NCBI GenBank assembly: GCA_018242045.1
Contig: JAFECR010000029.1
Span: 29,371 to 87,251, forward strand
DNA from: Pseudomonadota bacterium
Lineage (GTDB): Bacteria > Pseudomonadota > Gammaproteobacteria > Berkiellales > Berkiellaceae
Direction of reading: 5' to 3'
Length of the DNA: 57,881 nucleotides
The position numbers and the translations under genes were made by a program. Under the pieces are notes generated by a model. The model worked only from the letters and a program-made list of their open reading frames with translations, made no database searches and was not told where the DNA came from. Positions 1 to 7,698 of the stretch are shown here, piece after piece. How positions within the stretch are numbered: the first letter of the stretch is position 1; the number at the start of each line of letters is the position of its first letter.

Positions 1-74
1 TCTGGATTGCTTCCCCTTCGCTTCGCTCTGGGTCGCAATGACGGACCTCCTAATTTCAAAGTGGAAGCAGTATA
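1..74. repeat. Family B MITE-like repeat, right half, cut by window start
   Basis: The first 74 bases match the right half of the complete family B element at 38796-38947. They contain the inner arm TCTGGATTGCTTC, a CGCAATGACGG segment and the right terminal arm CCTAATTTCAAAGTGGA (from 49). The left half is missing because the window starts here. The matching left terminus is at the very end of the window. Confidence 0.8.
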
Positions 75-96
75 GCGCCTTTTTTTAGACTTGTGC

Positions 97-669
97 TTAC
101 TTCCCTAAATCTGTTTCTTGCGGCACGACGGTAATTTGAAAACCTTTCATATCAAATTGGAGATTGGATTTTTTTAGCGCTTCATTGTTGATAGTAAGGC
201 CGATGCTTTCTTTAGTAATAATAAAATTCATTCCCCCACCAGCTAGCGCAAAATTATCCATATCACCAAGCAATAGAACTGGTTTACTAGAATAAGAAGA
301 GATTAATTTATTAGCTTTATCTGCCTCAGATTTTGCGATGTATATAATTTGACAATTCTCAGATAGTTTATTAATACTTGGAGATTTACTAACCAATATT
401 TTGTGATTATTTATAGTTTCACCGTTGATAGCATCAATGGCTTTTTTATATTCTAAGTTACCAAGCACACAGATATTAAAAGTTTCACTTTCAACCGCTG
501 TTTTAGGCCAAACCACTTTTCCAACCAAATACTTGATGATTTTGGCTTTTTGTTCATATTCCCATTGCGTGTCTAATTCAGATTCGCCGGCAAAAAGACC
601 ATTTGAAAAACTTAAAGCTGAGGCTAACATCAAAATGAAAATACTTTTTTGTAAGTTTACTATCCTCAA
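97..669 (-). CDS. YfiR family (DUF4154-like) periplasmic protein
   Basis: A 190-residue secreted protein. The most likely start is a TTG at 669, five bases after AGGAGA, which gives a clean signal peptide (NLQKSIFILMLASALSFSNGLFAG). A longer frame reaches 702 but would spoil the signal peptide. The mature part has the YfiR pattern: an N-terminal YLVGKVVWPKTA segment, then FNICVLGN, a Rossmann-like middle with IIYIAKSE and VLLLGDMDNFALAGGGMNFII, and a C-terminal IGLTINNEALKKSNLQF. YfiR proteins are periplasmic and are known for repressing a membrane diguanylate cyclase (YfiN). No yfiN lies next to it; the only GGDEF protein in the window is 24 kb away. It is divergent from the aldehyde dehydrogenase gene. 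Family assignment is fairly sure, the role is inference. Confidence 0.75.
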   Translation of the reverse strand: MRIVNLQKSIFILMLASALSFSNGLFAGESELDTQWEYEQKAKIIKYLVGKVVWPKTAVESETFNICVLGNLEYKKAIDAINGETINNHKILVSKSPSINKLSENCQIIYIAKSEADKANKLISSYSSKPVLLLGDMDNFALAGGGMNFIITKESIGLTINNEALKKSNLQFDMKGFQITVVPQETDLGK

Positions 670-742
670 ATATATCTCCTGTGCATGCAATAAAATTATC
701 ATATAATTAACTTTACTACGTATATAAGGATAATACTATTCT

Positions 743-2233
743 ATGAGCTTACCGAAATATCAACATTTTATAAATAATGAATGGTGCGATCCTACCAATA
801 ATATGTGGTATGAATCTTTTAACCCTTACACAGCCAAACCATGGTGTCTTATTCCAAAGGGTAACAAAGAAGATGTTGAATTGGCTATTGGCAGTGCCCA
901 TCAAGCATTCAAAACAGGAGAGTGGCCAACATTAACGCCCACACAAAGAGGGCAACTTTTATATAAATTAGGCGATCTTATCGCTGAGCATGCTGATAAG
1001 CTTGCTGAAATAGAAGTAATGGATAACGGCAAATTAATTTCTGAAATGTCGGCACAACTCCATTATTTACCCCAGTGGTTTTATTATTTTGGTGGGTTGG
1101 CTGATAAAATTGAAGGATCGGTTATTCCAATTGATAAACCTCAGGTCTTTAACTACACACGCTATGAACCCTTAGGCGTTGTTGTTGCTATCACACCCTG
1201 GAATTCCCCTTTGCTGCTTGCCTCTTGGAAAATAGCGCCTGCTTTAGCAGCAGGTAATACCATTGTGCTCAAACCATCGGAATTTACTTCAGCTTCTGCA
1301 TTTGAATTTGCCAAATTATTTAAGGCGGCAGGTTTTCCGCCTGGCGTCCTTAATGTTATTTCAGGTTTTGGTCGTGATATTGGGGATGATTTGGTACTTC
1401 ACCCGCAGGTTGCTAAAGTTGCATTTACAGGCGGCACAGAAACCGGAAAGCGTGTTTATGAAAATGCCGCTAAAGGGATCAAAAAAGTAAGTTTAGAGCT
1501 CGGCGGTAAATCACCCAATATTGTGTTTGATGATGCCAATATCGACAATGCCGTCAAAGGCGTCATATCAGGTATATTTGCTGCCACAGGACAAACCTGT
1601 ATTGCTGGCTCTCGTTTGCTAGTGCAAGCATCTATTCATGATGAATTTGTTGATAAAATTGTAAAGTTAGCCAAAACCGCAAAAATGGGAGATCCGCTTT
1701 CTTTTGAAACCCAAGTAGGTCCAGTGAGCACTGAACCTCAGTTTGAGAAAATTTTATCTTACTTAAAGCTTGCTAAAGAAGAAGGGGCGCATTGTGTGCT
1801 TGGCGGTGATAGAGCAAAATCATCACAAGCAGGTACGGGTTGGTTTGTGGAGCCCAGTATTTATACCCATGTGCATAATAAAATGCGAATAGCACAAGAA
1901 GAAATTTTTGGCCCTGTTTTAGCAGTGATTCCATTTAAAGATGACGAAGAAGCCATCTCAATTGCCAATGATATTCCTTATGGATTAGCTGCTGGTTTAT
2001 GGACAAATGATATAAAACGGATCCTTGAATTATCTAATAAACTTCAAGCCGGGACAGTTTGGGTCAATACCTATCGTATGTTGAGTTATCTTTCGCCGTT
2101 TGGCGGATATAAAATGTCAGGTATTGGTCGAGAAAGTGGTAAGGAAGCCATTTATAATTATTTACAAGCTAAGAGTGTTTGGATTTCAACACAAACTGAA
2201 ACTCCTAATCCTTTTGTGATGCGATTAAAGTAA
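743..2233 (+). CDS. NAD(P)-dependent aldehyde dehydrogenase
   Basis: A full-length 496-residue aldehyde dehydrogenase that oxidises an aldehyde to a carboxylate in the cytoplasm. All key residues are visible: N154 in TPWNS, K177 in LKPSEF (cofactor binding), general base E252 in LELGGKS and nucleophile C286 in TGQTC. EEIFGPV and the C-terminal SPFGGYKMSGIGRE motif are also intact. The sequence fits the broad ALDH superfamily near betaine/hydroxymuconic-semialdehyde enzymes; the substrate cannot be told. ATG at 743 follows AAGGA by about 12 bases. The next gene starts five bases after the stop, so the two are probably co-transcribed. Confidence 0.93.
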   Translation: MSLPKYQHFINNEWCDPTNNMWYESFNPYTAKPWCLIPKGNKEDVELAIGSAHQAFKTGEWPTLTPTQRGQLLYKLGDLIAEHADKLAEIEVMDNGKLISEMSAQLHYLPQWFYYFGGLADKIEGSVIPIDKPQVFNYTRYEPLGVVVAITPWNSPLLLASWKIAPALAAGNTIVLKPSEFTSASAFEFAKLFKAAGFPPGVLNVISGFGRDIGDDLVLHPQVAKVAFTGGTETGKRVYENAAKGIKKVSLELGGKSPNIVFDDANIDNAVKGVISGIFAATGQTCIAGSRLLVQASIHDEFVDKIVKLAKTAKMGDPLSFETQVGPVSTEPQFEKILSYLKLAKEEGAHCVLGGDRAKSSQAGTGWFVEPSIYTHVHNKMRIAQEEIFGPVLAVIPFKDDEEAISIANDIPYGLAAGLWTNDIKRILELSNKLQAGTVWVNTYRMLSYLSPFGGYKMSGIGRESGKEAIYNYLQAKSVWISTQTETPNPFVMRLK

Positions 2234-2238
2234 TCAGC

Positions 2239-3372
2239 GTGGAAAACGAAAAACGAATGTTAAAAAAATTGATACAGCAGTTACAAACTGAAGTCGATAC
2301 GGCTTTTTTATATAAAGCACTGGCAGATAAACACCAAAATGATCCCTCTGGCCAGATCTTTACTAAAATGGCAGAAATTGAACAACGTCACGCACAAAAA
2401 GTTTTGCAGAAAATCAGGCAAGCTAAAGCAAAAGTATTGTTGCCAAGCCCTAGTTTTAGAGCAAAGCTACAAGTTAAATTAGCACATTACTTTGGCTTTG
2501 ATTTTATTTTATCTCATCTCACAGCACTTGAATATCAAATATCCAAATCGACGATTGAAAAGAAAATTGCCAGTGGCGAAAAAATAACAGGGCTTGAAAA
2601 TGTTCATTTAAATATTATCCGAAATCTGTCTTCACAAGATAGTTTTACTCTAGGTGGCGGATTATTGTCTAAATTTGAAGGAAAACATAAAGCAGTGGGT
2701 GGCAATGAATTACGCGCTGCGGTTTTGGGTTCTATTGATGGCCTGGTTTCTAACTTGTGTTTGGTAATGGGGGTGGTAGGGGCTACCAGTGGCAATAATC
2801 AAGTATTAATTGCGGGCTGTGCAGGACTTTTGGCTGGTGCAATTTCTATGGCTATGGGCGAATGGCTTTCAGTGCAAAGCGCCAGAGAACTTTATCAAAG
2901 GCAAATTGAAATAGAAGCAGAAGAACTTGAAAACTCACCCGAAGAAGAAATGAATGAGTTAATCATTCTATATCAAGCAAAAGGCATGTCCGATGAAGAT
3001 GCTAAGAAGCTTGCCAAACAAGTGCTTTCAAATAAAGAAACTGCCTTAGATGCCCTTGTGAGAGAAGAGCTGGGTATTGATAAAGAATCCTTGGGCGGCT
3101 CTGCTTGGTCTGCCGCCCTTACTTCCTTTTTCTTGTTTTCAATCGGTGCCATCATTCCTGTTATCCCCTTTTTCTTTTTAAATGAAACGAATGCGGTGAT
3201 AGCAAGTATTCTCTTTAGCGTCATCGGGTTATTTTTATTTGGTGCGACTATTACGCTTTTTACGGGTAGAAGCGTATTTTTTTCTGGCTTTAGACAAATT
3301 ATATTTGGTTTAACTGCAGGTGGAATCACCTATTTAATAGGCAAATGGATTGGTAGTACCTTGTTGGTTTAA
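2239..3372 (+). CDS. mbfA: MbfA-like ferritin-domain/VIT1-CCC1 iron exporter
   Basis: A 377-residue fusion. Residues 1-140 form a ferritin-like/rubrerythrin helical domain with iron-ligand candidates E18 (EVDTAFLY) and E48/H51 (EIEQRHA). From about 155 a VIT1/CCC1 transporter domain follows: ELRAAVLGSIDGLVSNL, GLLAGAISMAMGEWLSVQSARE, a charged cytoplasmic stretch around 225-285, and three C-terminal membrane helices. Membrane-bound ferritin A of alphaproteobacteria has this build and exports iron or manganese; that function is carried over by family. The second ferritin half shows no clean ExxH motif. The start is GTG at 2239 without a good ribosome site; ATG at residue 7 is the alternative. 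It lies five bases after the aldehyde dehydrogenase gene. Confidence 0.85.
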   Translation: MENEKRMLKKLIQQLQTEVDTAFLYKALADKHQNDPSGQIFTKMAEIEQRHAQKVLQKIRQAKAKVLLPSPSFRAKLQVKLAHYFGFDFILSHLTALEYQISKSTIEKKIASGEKITGLENVHLNIIRNLSSQDSFTLGGGLLSKFEGKHKAVGGNELRAAVLGSIDGLVSNLCLVMGVVGATSGNNQVLIAGCAGLLAGAISMAMGEWLSVQSARELYQRQIEIEAEELENSPEEEMNELIILYQAKGMSDEDAKKLAKQVLSNKETALDALVREELGIDKESLGGSAWSAALTSFFLFSIGAIIPVIPFFFLNETNAVIASILFSVIGLFLFGATITLFTGRSVFFSGFRQIIFGLTAGGITYLIGKWIGSTLLV

Positions 3373-3444
3373 CACTTACTAATAGCGTGAGATCTATGTA
3401 TGATATATTGTAAATTTAGCATGTTTAGGATTTTTGGCTGAGGA

Positions 3445-3921
3445 ATGAGCGTATTTAAACTAGCAAAGCAGCTTGGCGAAAAACTATTAGCATGTGAATG
3501 GAAATTGGTAACGGCAGAGTCTTGTACTGGGGGTGGGTTAAGTTACTGGATTACATCAGTCGAAGGTAGCTCTCAGTGGTTTGATAGAGGATTCATCACT
3601 TATAGTAATTTCTCTAAAAGTGAAATGTTAGGGATAGATATGAACATAATAGAAAAACAGGGTGCAGTCAGTGAAACAATTGCAGTAGCGATGGCGAAGG
3701 GCGCTCTTGCCAGAAGTGGCGCCCAACTCAGTGTCGCTATCACTGGCATTGCAGGGCCTGCGGGAGGATCTTTAGAAAAACCTGTGGGTACGGTTTGGAT
3801 TTGTGTGGCAGGTCTTACTTTTAAATCTATCAATAAGCAATATCTTTTTAAAGGTTCGCGCAATGAGATCCGTGAACAAGCGATTCATCATGCATTAACT
3901 CAAGCCATCGATGCGCTATGA
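3445..3921 (+). CDS. pncC: Nicotinamide-nucleotide amidohydrolase (CinA C-terminal family)
   Basis: A 158-residue stand-alone CinA C-terminal domain, the size of E. coli PncC. Signature segments are TAESCTGGGLSYWITSVEGSS, FITYSNFSKSEMLGI, GAVSE and SVAITGIAGPAGG, followed by KPVGTVWI. The family deamidates NMN to nicotinic acid mononucleotide in pyridine-nucleotide salvage in the cytoplasm. There is no N-terminal MoaB-like domain. ATG at 3445 follows a GAGGA site (GCTGAGGAATGAG). It overlaps the next gene by four bases (ATGA), which indicates translational coupling. Confidence 0.9.
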   Translation: MSVFKLAKQLGEKLLACEWKLVTAESCTGGGLSYWITSVEGSSQWFDRGFITYSNFSKSEMLGIDMNIIEKQGAVSETIAVAMAKGALARSGAQLSVAITGIAGPAGGSLEKPVGTVWICVAGLTFKSINKQYLFKGSRNEIREQAIHHALTQAIDAL

Positions 3922-4667
3922 ACTACATTCGCCATTTTGCTAAAAATTCAGAACAATATAAACTGTACAGGCCAAATTATCCTGAAGAGCTTTTTACTTA
4001 TTTAGAAAGCCTTGTGGTTGATAAGCATTTAGCTTGGGATTGTGGTACAGGTAATGGTCAAGCAGCAGTGTCGCTTGCAAAACGATTTGACGTCGTTATT
4101 GCAAGTGATATAAATGTAGAGCAGCTTAATGCTGCACCTAAGGTGGATGCAATACATTATCATTGTTGGCCTGCTGAAAAAACAGAACTTGAAGACCAGA
4201 GCGTTGATTTGATTACCATAGCACAGGCGCTGCATTGGTTTAAATTTGATAGTTTCTATCAAGAAGTAAAACGGGTTGCTAAACAAGGTGGCATTGTTGC
4301 TGCTTGGTGTTATTCTTTAGGTAATATTTCCTCAACCATTGATCCTATCATTCGTCGGTTATACGTCAATATACTTGGAGATAAATATTGGCCTCCTGAG
4401 CGCAAATATGTAGAAGAAGAATATTGCACTATCCCTTTTCCATTTCAACGTATTTCCCCGCCTTCGTTTGTGATAAACCAAAATCTTAATTTTAATCAAT
4501 TAATAGGTTACCTTGGCACCTGGTCTGCTGTTAAGGAATATGAGAAACAAAAAGAACAAAATCCGATTAACCGTATTTTGCCTGAGTTACAATCAGTTTG
4601 GGGCGATCCTTTACAACCTCGATTAATGGTATGGCCGCTTCATTTAATTATAGGCAGGGTTATTTAA
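3918..4667 (+). CDS. Class I SAM-dependent methyltransferase
   Basis: A 249-residue methyltransferase. SAM motif I is DCGTGNGQ at 41-48, followed by the acidic residue of VIASDIN. The family-typical LITIAQALHWF motif sits near residue 95, and the C-terminal part has LIGYLGTWSAVKEYEKQ, as in small-molecule methyltransferases related to yeast TMT1 (trans-aconitate type). The substrate is unknown. Its start overlaps pncC by four bases. The stop codon directly abuts an inserted family A repeat (the last A of TAA is the first base of the repeat), so the present C terminus may have been set by the insertion. Confidence 0.85.
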   Translation: MNYIRHFAKNSEQYKLYRPNYPEELFTYLESLVVDKHLAWDCGTGNGQAAVSLAKRFDVVIASDINVEQLNAAPKVDAIHYHCWPAEKTELEDQSVDLITIAQALHWFKFDSFYQEVKRVAKQGGIVAAWCYSLGNISSTIDPIIRRLYVNILGDKYWPPERKYVEEEYCTIPFPFQRISPPSFVINQNLNFNQLIGYLGTWSAVKEYEKQKEQNPINRILPELQSVWGDPLQPRLMVWPLHLIIGRVI

Positions 4668-4793
4668 TACTCTTCCCAGTTTAAATTTATGCTTTGTTGC
4701 TTGCGCTTATTCACCCCAGTCATGCACTAATATGTGCATTCCTGGGGATTCATGCGCTTAGCGCCTCGCCTAAATTCAAACTGGTTCGAGTAT
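4667..4793. repeat. Family A MITE-like element, complete copy
   Basis: A 127-bp element with imperfect 23-bp terminal inverted repeats: left 4667-4689 (ATACTCTTCCCAGTTTAAAT...), right 4771-4793 (...ATTCAAACTGGTTCGAGTAT). The centre holds a second stem, CCCCAG at 4714-4719 with CTGGGG at 4741-4746, around TGCAC/GTGCA. A fragment of the left end recurs at 4798-4818. No coding capacity. Partial relatives are at 5548, 17956, 28321, 37656, 38950 and 51158. Confidence 0.75.
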
Positions 4794-4831
4794 GCTTCAG
4801 TTTAAATTTATGCTTTGCTAAAATGTTACAA

Positions 4832-5482
4832 TTAATTTAGCATAAAGGCTAATCTCATTTTTTTTAGCTTATCGTTTGGTTCAGCAAGGTTGTTCGCATT
4901 AAGTTGCTCGGTATTTTGTTGGCTGCTTATACTTTTTGCTGCATTTGAATTCAGTTGGTACATAGGTAGTATTGGATTTGGTGATTTTTTTTGAACCTCT
5001 GTAAAAGAGGAATCTGATGAATTTGAATTTATTAGTTCAGTCGTATTAGTGGAATGTGTTAAATTTACTGCATTATAGAATTGACTATTTGTAGGTAATT
5101 TTTTTGTTTCTGAAGATAGCTCTAACTGAGTTATACCTGCTTTCGTTATTTTTAGCGTATCAGTAATTTCGAGTATCACAAATCCTTTTGCTATTAATGT
5201 CCCTAGACTATTTTTAAAAGCATTTTGAGTTGTGCTGGTTCCGAGCTTATGGGCCAGGGTAAGTTTATAAATAGCTTTATTTTGAGCTGTAAGCTCATAA
5301 AGACAATTCAAGATAGCATATTGCCTTTTATTTTCTGGAAAGCTTAAAAGAACATCATTGTAAATAACAATTTTCTTTCCCTTTTCCTTGGGAGTTAAAA
5401 ACGCGGGATTATCGTTATAATCTATAAACTTAGGTTGGATGTTAAAAGGAGTTCTTTTGACAAGCTTAAATGAAGACATCAT
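4832..5482 (-). CDS. Hypothetical protein, possible winged-helix fold
   Basis: A 216-residue protein that I do not recognise. Residues about 50-125 look like a winged helix: a leading helix (RQYAILNCLYELT), then KLTLAHKLGTSTTQNAFKNSLGTLIAKGFV as helix-turn-helix plus recognition helix, then a beta wing ending in LKITKAGITQLEL. That is a weak fold guess. The remainder (130-216) is Ser/Asn/Thr/Gln-rich and probably disordered. There is no signal peptide or membrane segment. The start has AAGGA eight bases upstream of tandem ATGs. It lies between repeat remnants and is not in an operon. Confidence 0.6.
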   Translation of the reverse strand: MMSSFKLVKRTPFNIQPKFIDYNDNPAFLTPKEKGKKIVIYNDVLLSFPENKRQYAILNCLYELTAQNKAIYKLTLAHKLGTSTTQNAFKNSLGTLIAKGFVILEITDTLKITKAGITQLELSSETKKLPTNSQFYNAVNLTHSTNTTELINSNSSDSSFTEVQKKSPNPILPMYQLNSNAAKSISSQQNTEQLNANNLAEPNDKLKKMRLAFMLN

Positions 5483-5547
5483 GTTAAAATTCCTTGGTGA
5501 GGTATTTAATTTAGTTAAAACTGAAATTAACTAGGAAAAGATTTATC

Positions 5548-5567
5548 ATTCAAACTGGCGTGAGTAT
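5548..5567. repeat. Family A repeat, solo right end
   Basis: ATTCAAACTGGCGTGAGTAT matches the right terminal arm of the family A elements (compare 4774-4793 and 38987-39006). No left partner is visible nearby, so this is a remnant. Confidence 0.55.
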
Positions 5568-5572
5568 AATCG

Positions 5573-6094
5573 CTAATTTTTTGCTTGTCTAAGTATTTTT
5601 TTTACTTTTCTTTGAATTCGTTCTATTTTAATGGGATGAAGGTGATCTATATATAGCGTGCCATTAAGATGATCCAGTTCATGCTGAATACATTTTGCAA
5701 ATAAGTCATGTGCTTCAATTTCATGCGGATTGCCTAATCTGTCTTGATATTGCACTTTTATCGTTTTGGCTCTTTTTACTTTTTCGTGAATATGATCAGG
5801 ATAAACCGACATACATCCTTCATAATCAATTTGTTCACCTTCCCGATGAATGATTTTACCATTGACAAGACAAAGGGGGGCGTTTTTTTCTTGAGAATAA
5901 TCAATAACGGTGATATGCCAAGGGATCTCTAAATCAAGTTGTGTTGATGCAAGCGCAGCACAGTGTGCTGTGGCATAATGTGTTTCAAACATATCATCAA
6001 TAACTTTTTGAATATTTTGATCAAAATTTTCCACAGGCACCGCAATACGTTTAAGGCGTTTATCGGGGTATTGCAATATTTTAAGAACTGTCAT
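5573..6094 (-). CDS. def: Peptide deformylase, divergent
   Basis: A 173-residue peptide deformylase, which removes the formyl group from nascent N-terminal methionine and uses a metal ion. Motif 2 is EGCMSVY with ligand C94, and motif 3 is QHELDHLNGTLY with ligands H138 and H142 and catalytic E139. Motif 1, normally GxGxAAxQ, reads CAALASTQ at 45-52: both glycines are replaced, while Q52 is kept. That suggests a second, divergent paralog rather than the housekeeping enzyme; no fmt is next to it. It is followed six bases later by the HAD phosphatase gene upstream on the same strand, so the two may form an operon. Confidence 0.88.
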   Translation of the reverse strand: MTVLKILQYPDKRLKRIAVPVENFDQNIQKVIDDMFETHYATAHCAALASTQLDLEIPWHITVIDYSQEKNAPLCLVNGKIIHREGEQIDYEGCMSVYPDHIHEKVKRAKTIKVQYQDRLGNPHEIEAHDLFAKCIQHELDHLNGTLYIDHLHPIKIERIQRKVKKILRQAKN

Positions 6095-6100
6095 AAATTT

Positions 6101-6778
6101 TTAATCCTTTGATAGGATTGCTGGTGGCTGATAAAGCCAATGGCTAATTTCAGTAAAGCTATTAAAATAGGTAATATTCGGTAATAATTGATCGGGAGTT
6201 TGATCTTTTAGTATGCCAATAACAGGAATTTGTGCGTTAAGGGCAGCGGTAATGCCAGAAGGAGAATCTTCAATAACTAAGGCTTGTGCTGCTTTAATTT
6301 GTGCTTTTTCCAAGGCATAAAGATAAGGTAAGGGATCAGGTTTATGTCTTTCGCAATCGTCATGGCCAATAATAAAATCAAAATAAGATGAAATGTTTTG
6401 CGTGTTTAACACAGCTTGAATGACGGTATTACCAGAGGAAGAAACAACAGCGGTAATATATTGTTGAGAAGCTTTTTCAAGAAAGTCATTTCTTCCTTCA
6501 GGACTGCTAAAACCTGTTGGTAATAGTGTTGCAAAAGTAGATCGTTTCATTGACCAAATCGTGGTAGCCGATTCACTGATCCCAAAGCGTTCTTTCAATA
6601 TAACCGATTGAGCAGAATCGGATATACCCATGAGACTCTGAAAATCTAATAAATTGGGATCAACTCCCAGTTCGTGCATGACCATTTGCCAAGCTTTAAA
6701 ATGCATTACTTCACTAAAAACTAATACATTATCAAGATCAAAAAAGATAGCTTTTAATTCTTGAATAGGCTTTAACAT
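6101..6778 (-). CDS. HAD-IA family phosphatase/phosphomutase-like
   Basis: A 225-residue HAD hydrolase. Motif I is FFDLDNVLV with nucleophile D14 and acid D16; the usual Gly after the second Asp is Asn. The alpha-helical cap follows (EVMHFKAWQ...). Motif II is AVVSSSGN, motif III includes the lysine of HKPDPLPYLYALEKA, and motif IV is VIEDSPSGITAALNA. The cap and the KPDP/EDSPSG pattern match the beta-phosphoglucomutase/GPH branch. The substrate is unknown. It starts six bases upstream of the deformylase gene and is probably co-transcribed with it. Confidence 0.87.
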   Translation of the reverse strand: MLKPIQELKAIFFDLDNVLVFSEVMHFKAWQMVMHELGVDPNLLDFQSLMGISDSAQSVILKERFGISESATTIWSMKRSTFATLLPTGFSSPEGRNDFLEKASQQYITAVVSSSGNTVIQAVLNTQNISSYFDFIIGHDDCERHKPDPLPYLYALEKAQIKAAQALVIEDSPSGITAALNAQIPVIGILKDQTPDQLLPNITYFNSFTEISHWLYQPPAILSKD

Positions 6779-6881
6779 TGTTATACTTAATAGTTTATAA
6801 AAATCAAGGAATTATATGATAGAAAAGATATTAAATAAAATCTAAATTTATGTTGCTTAAATTACTTTTGCTAAAACACCA

Positions 6882-6929
6882 TTGTTGACTTTTTTTAAGT
6901 AAGCACTGTATATTTTTTCTGTCAACAAT
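6882..6929 (+). promoter_or_regulatory. Perfect 9-bp inverted repeat framing the promoter of the double-glycine peptide
   Basis: ATTGTTGAC at 6882-6890 and its exact complement GTCAACAAT at 6921-6929 are separated by 30 bases. The left arm overlaps the -35 box; the right arm lies near the expected transcript start. This placement suits an operator bound by a looping or dimeric regulator. A stem in the transcript is unlikely, because the left arm lies upstream of the start. Confidence 0.5.
6885..6914 (+). promoter_or_regulatory. Sigma-70-type promoter for the 73-residue peptide gene
   Basis: TTGACT at 6885-6890 and TATATT at 6909-6914, spacing 18, are close to consensus. The peptide's AGGAG ribosome site and ATG at 6945 follow about 30 bases later. 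Confidence 0.6.
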
Positions 6930-6944
6930 AAAAAGGAGCAAAAT

Positions 6945-7166
6945 ATGTTGAAATTGACCGATAAACAGTTAATCGAAGTTGCTGGTGGGTGCGATCTTAC
7001 TTGCAAGGAATCAACTCTTGAACTTTTGTTTAGCTGTGATTTAGAAACGATGTATTTCGTAAATACCATTTTTAAGACTGTTTTGCATCGTGAAGAATTG
7101 CAAGGTGCTGATGAAGCAACGATTAAAGCTGCATTGATATATGCGGTGCGCAATACGTACTTTTAA
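6945..7166 (+). CDS. Small peptide with double-glycine (bacteriocin-type) leader
   Basis: A 73-residue peptide whose first 15 residues, MLKLTDKQLIEVAGG, match the class II bacteriocin/NHLP-type leader consensus (LTDxELxxVxGG). In that family a C39-peptidase ABC transporter cuts after GG and exports the rest. The predicted 58-residue core carries Cys at 16, 20 and 31 and a mixed amphipathic C-terminal half ending in AALIYAVRNTYF. Expression signals are strong: a near-consensus promoter, AGGAG seven bases from the ATG, and an inverted repeat around the promoter. No processing transporter, immunity gene or modification enzyme is in the window, so activity is unknown. It could be an antibacterial peptide, a signal or a host-directed peptide. 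Confidence 0.75.
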   Translation: MLKLTDKQLIEVAGGCDLTCKESTLELLFSCDLETMYFVNTIFKTVLHREELQGADEATIKAALIYAVRNTYF

Positions 7167-7253
7167 CTGTAACCAATAACAGCTTGACCTCGATTTTTAC
7201 CTAGAATTAAGCTATTAATTACTCAAATATCACTTGTTGAGAGGCTAAGTAAA

Positions 7254-7556
7254 GTGGCAAACGATTTTGAGCAAACACTAACCCAAACCGGATCAAAAGC
7301 TAATTGGATCAAAGGTTTGTATATTCTGGTATTTCTCGTGGCAAGCTATATTGCCATTTTTGTAACATTTTTTGTCGTGTTGTTTCAATTTATAGCGGAG
7401 CTTATTTTTAAAAAGCCTAATCATCACTTGCAGCATTTTGGTGATACTTTAGGTCTTTACGCTTGTGCGGTTATTCGCTATATCACTGGCGCAACAGACG
7501 ACATGCCTTTTCCTTTCAAAGCCTGGCCTAAAGGTTCTCATGAAAAGCACAAGTAA
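7254..7556 (+). CDS. DUF4389 small membrane protein
   Basis: A 100-residue protein with one long hydrophobic stretch at about 20-52 (GLYILVFLVASYIAIFVTFFVVLFQFIAELIF), a soluble middle (HHLQHFGDTLGLYACAVIRYITG) and the family-typical end MPFPFKAWP. These match DUF4389, a small inner-membrane family of unknown function. The start is GTG at 7254, nine bases after AGAGG. The stop codon lies within the stem of a strong terminator, so it is not co-transcribed with the efflux operon downstream. Confidence 0.8.
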   Translation: MANDFEQTLTQTGSKANWIKGLYILVFLVASYIAIFVTFFVVLFQFIAELIFKKPNHHLQHFGDTLGLYACAVIRYITGATDDMPFPFKAWPKGSHEKHK

Positions 7557-7588
7557 GCTGCAAACGCGGCTTACGCTTTTTCTTTTTT
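7553..7588 (+). terminator. Rho-independent terminator
   Basis: Stem GTAAGCTG (7553-7560) pairs with CGGCTTAC (7567-7574), one G-T pair, loop CAAACG, followed by a T-rich tract at 7577-7588. It ends the DUF4389 transcript and separates it from the pump operon. Confidence 0.85.
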
Positions 7589-7698
7589 AGATCTATCCAT
7601 TAATTGTAGTTTTTTAACTAAACCAAGCTGGTTAATGTGATAACTCTTACCTAATATTAAAATGTGTAACTCCATTAAAATAAAATATTGGCCTAACA

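Noticed and set aside
7184..7213. Promoter TTGACC...TAGAAT before the DUF4389 gene
   Set aside because: The spacing is only 12 bases to TAGAAT, and the 18-base alternative has a poor -10 box.
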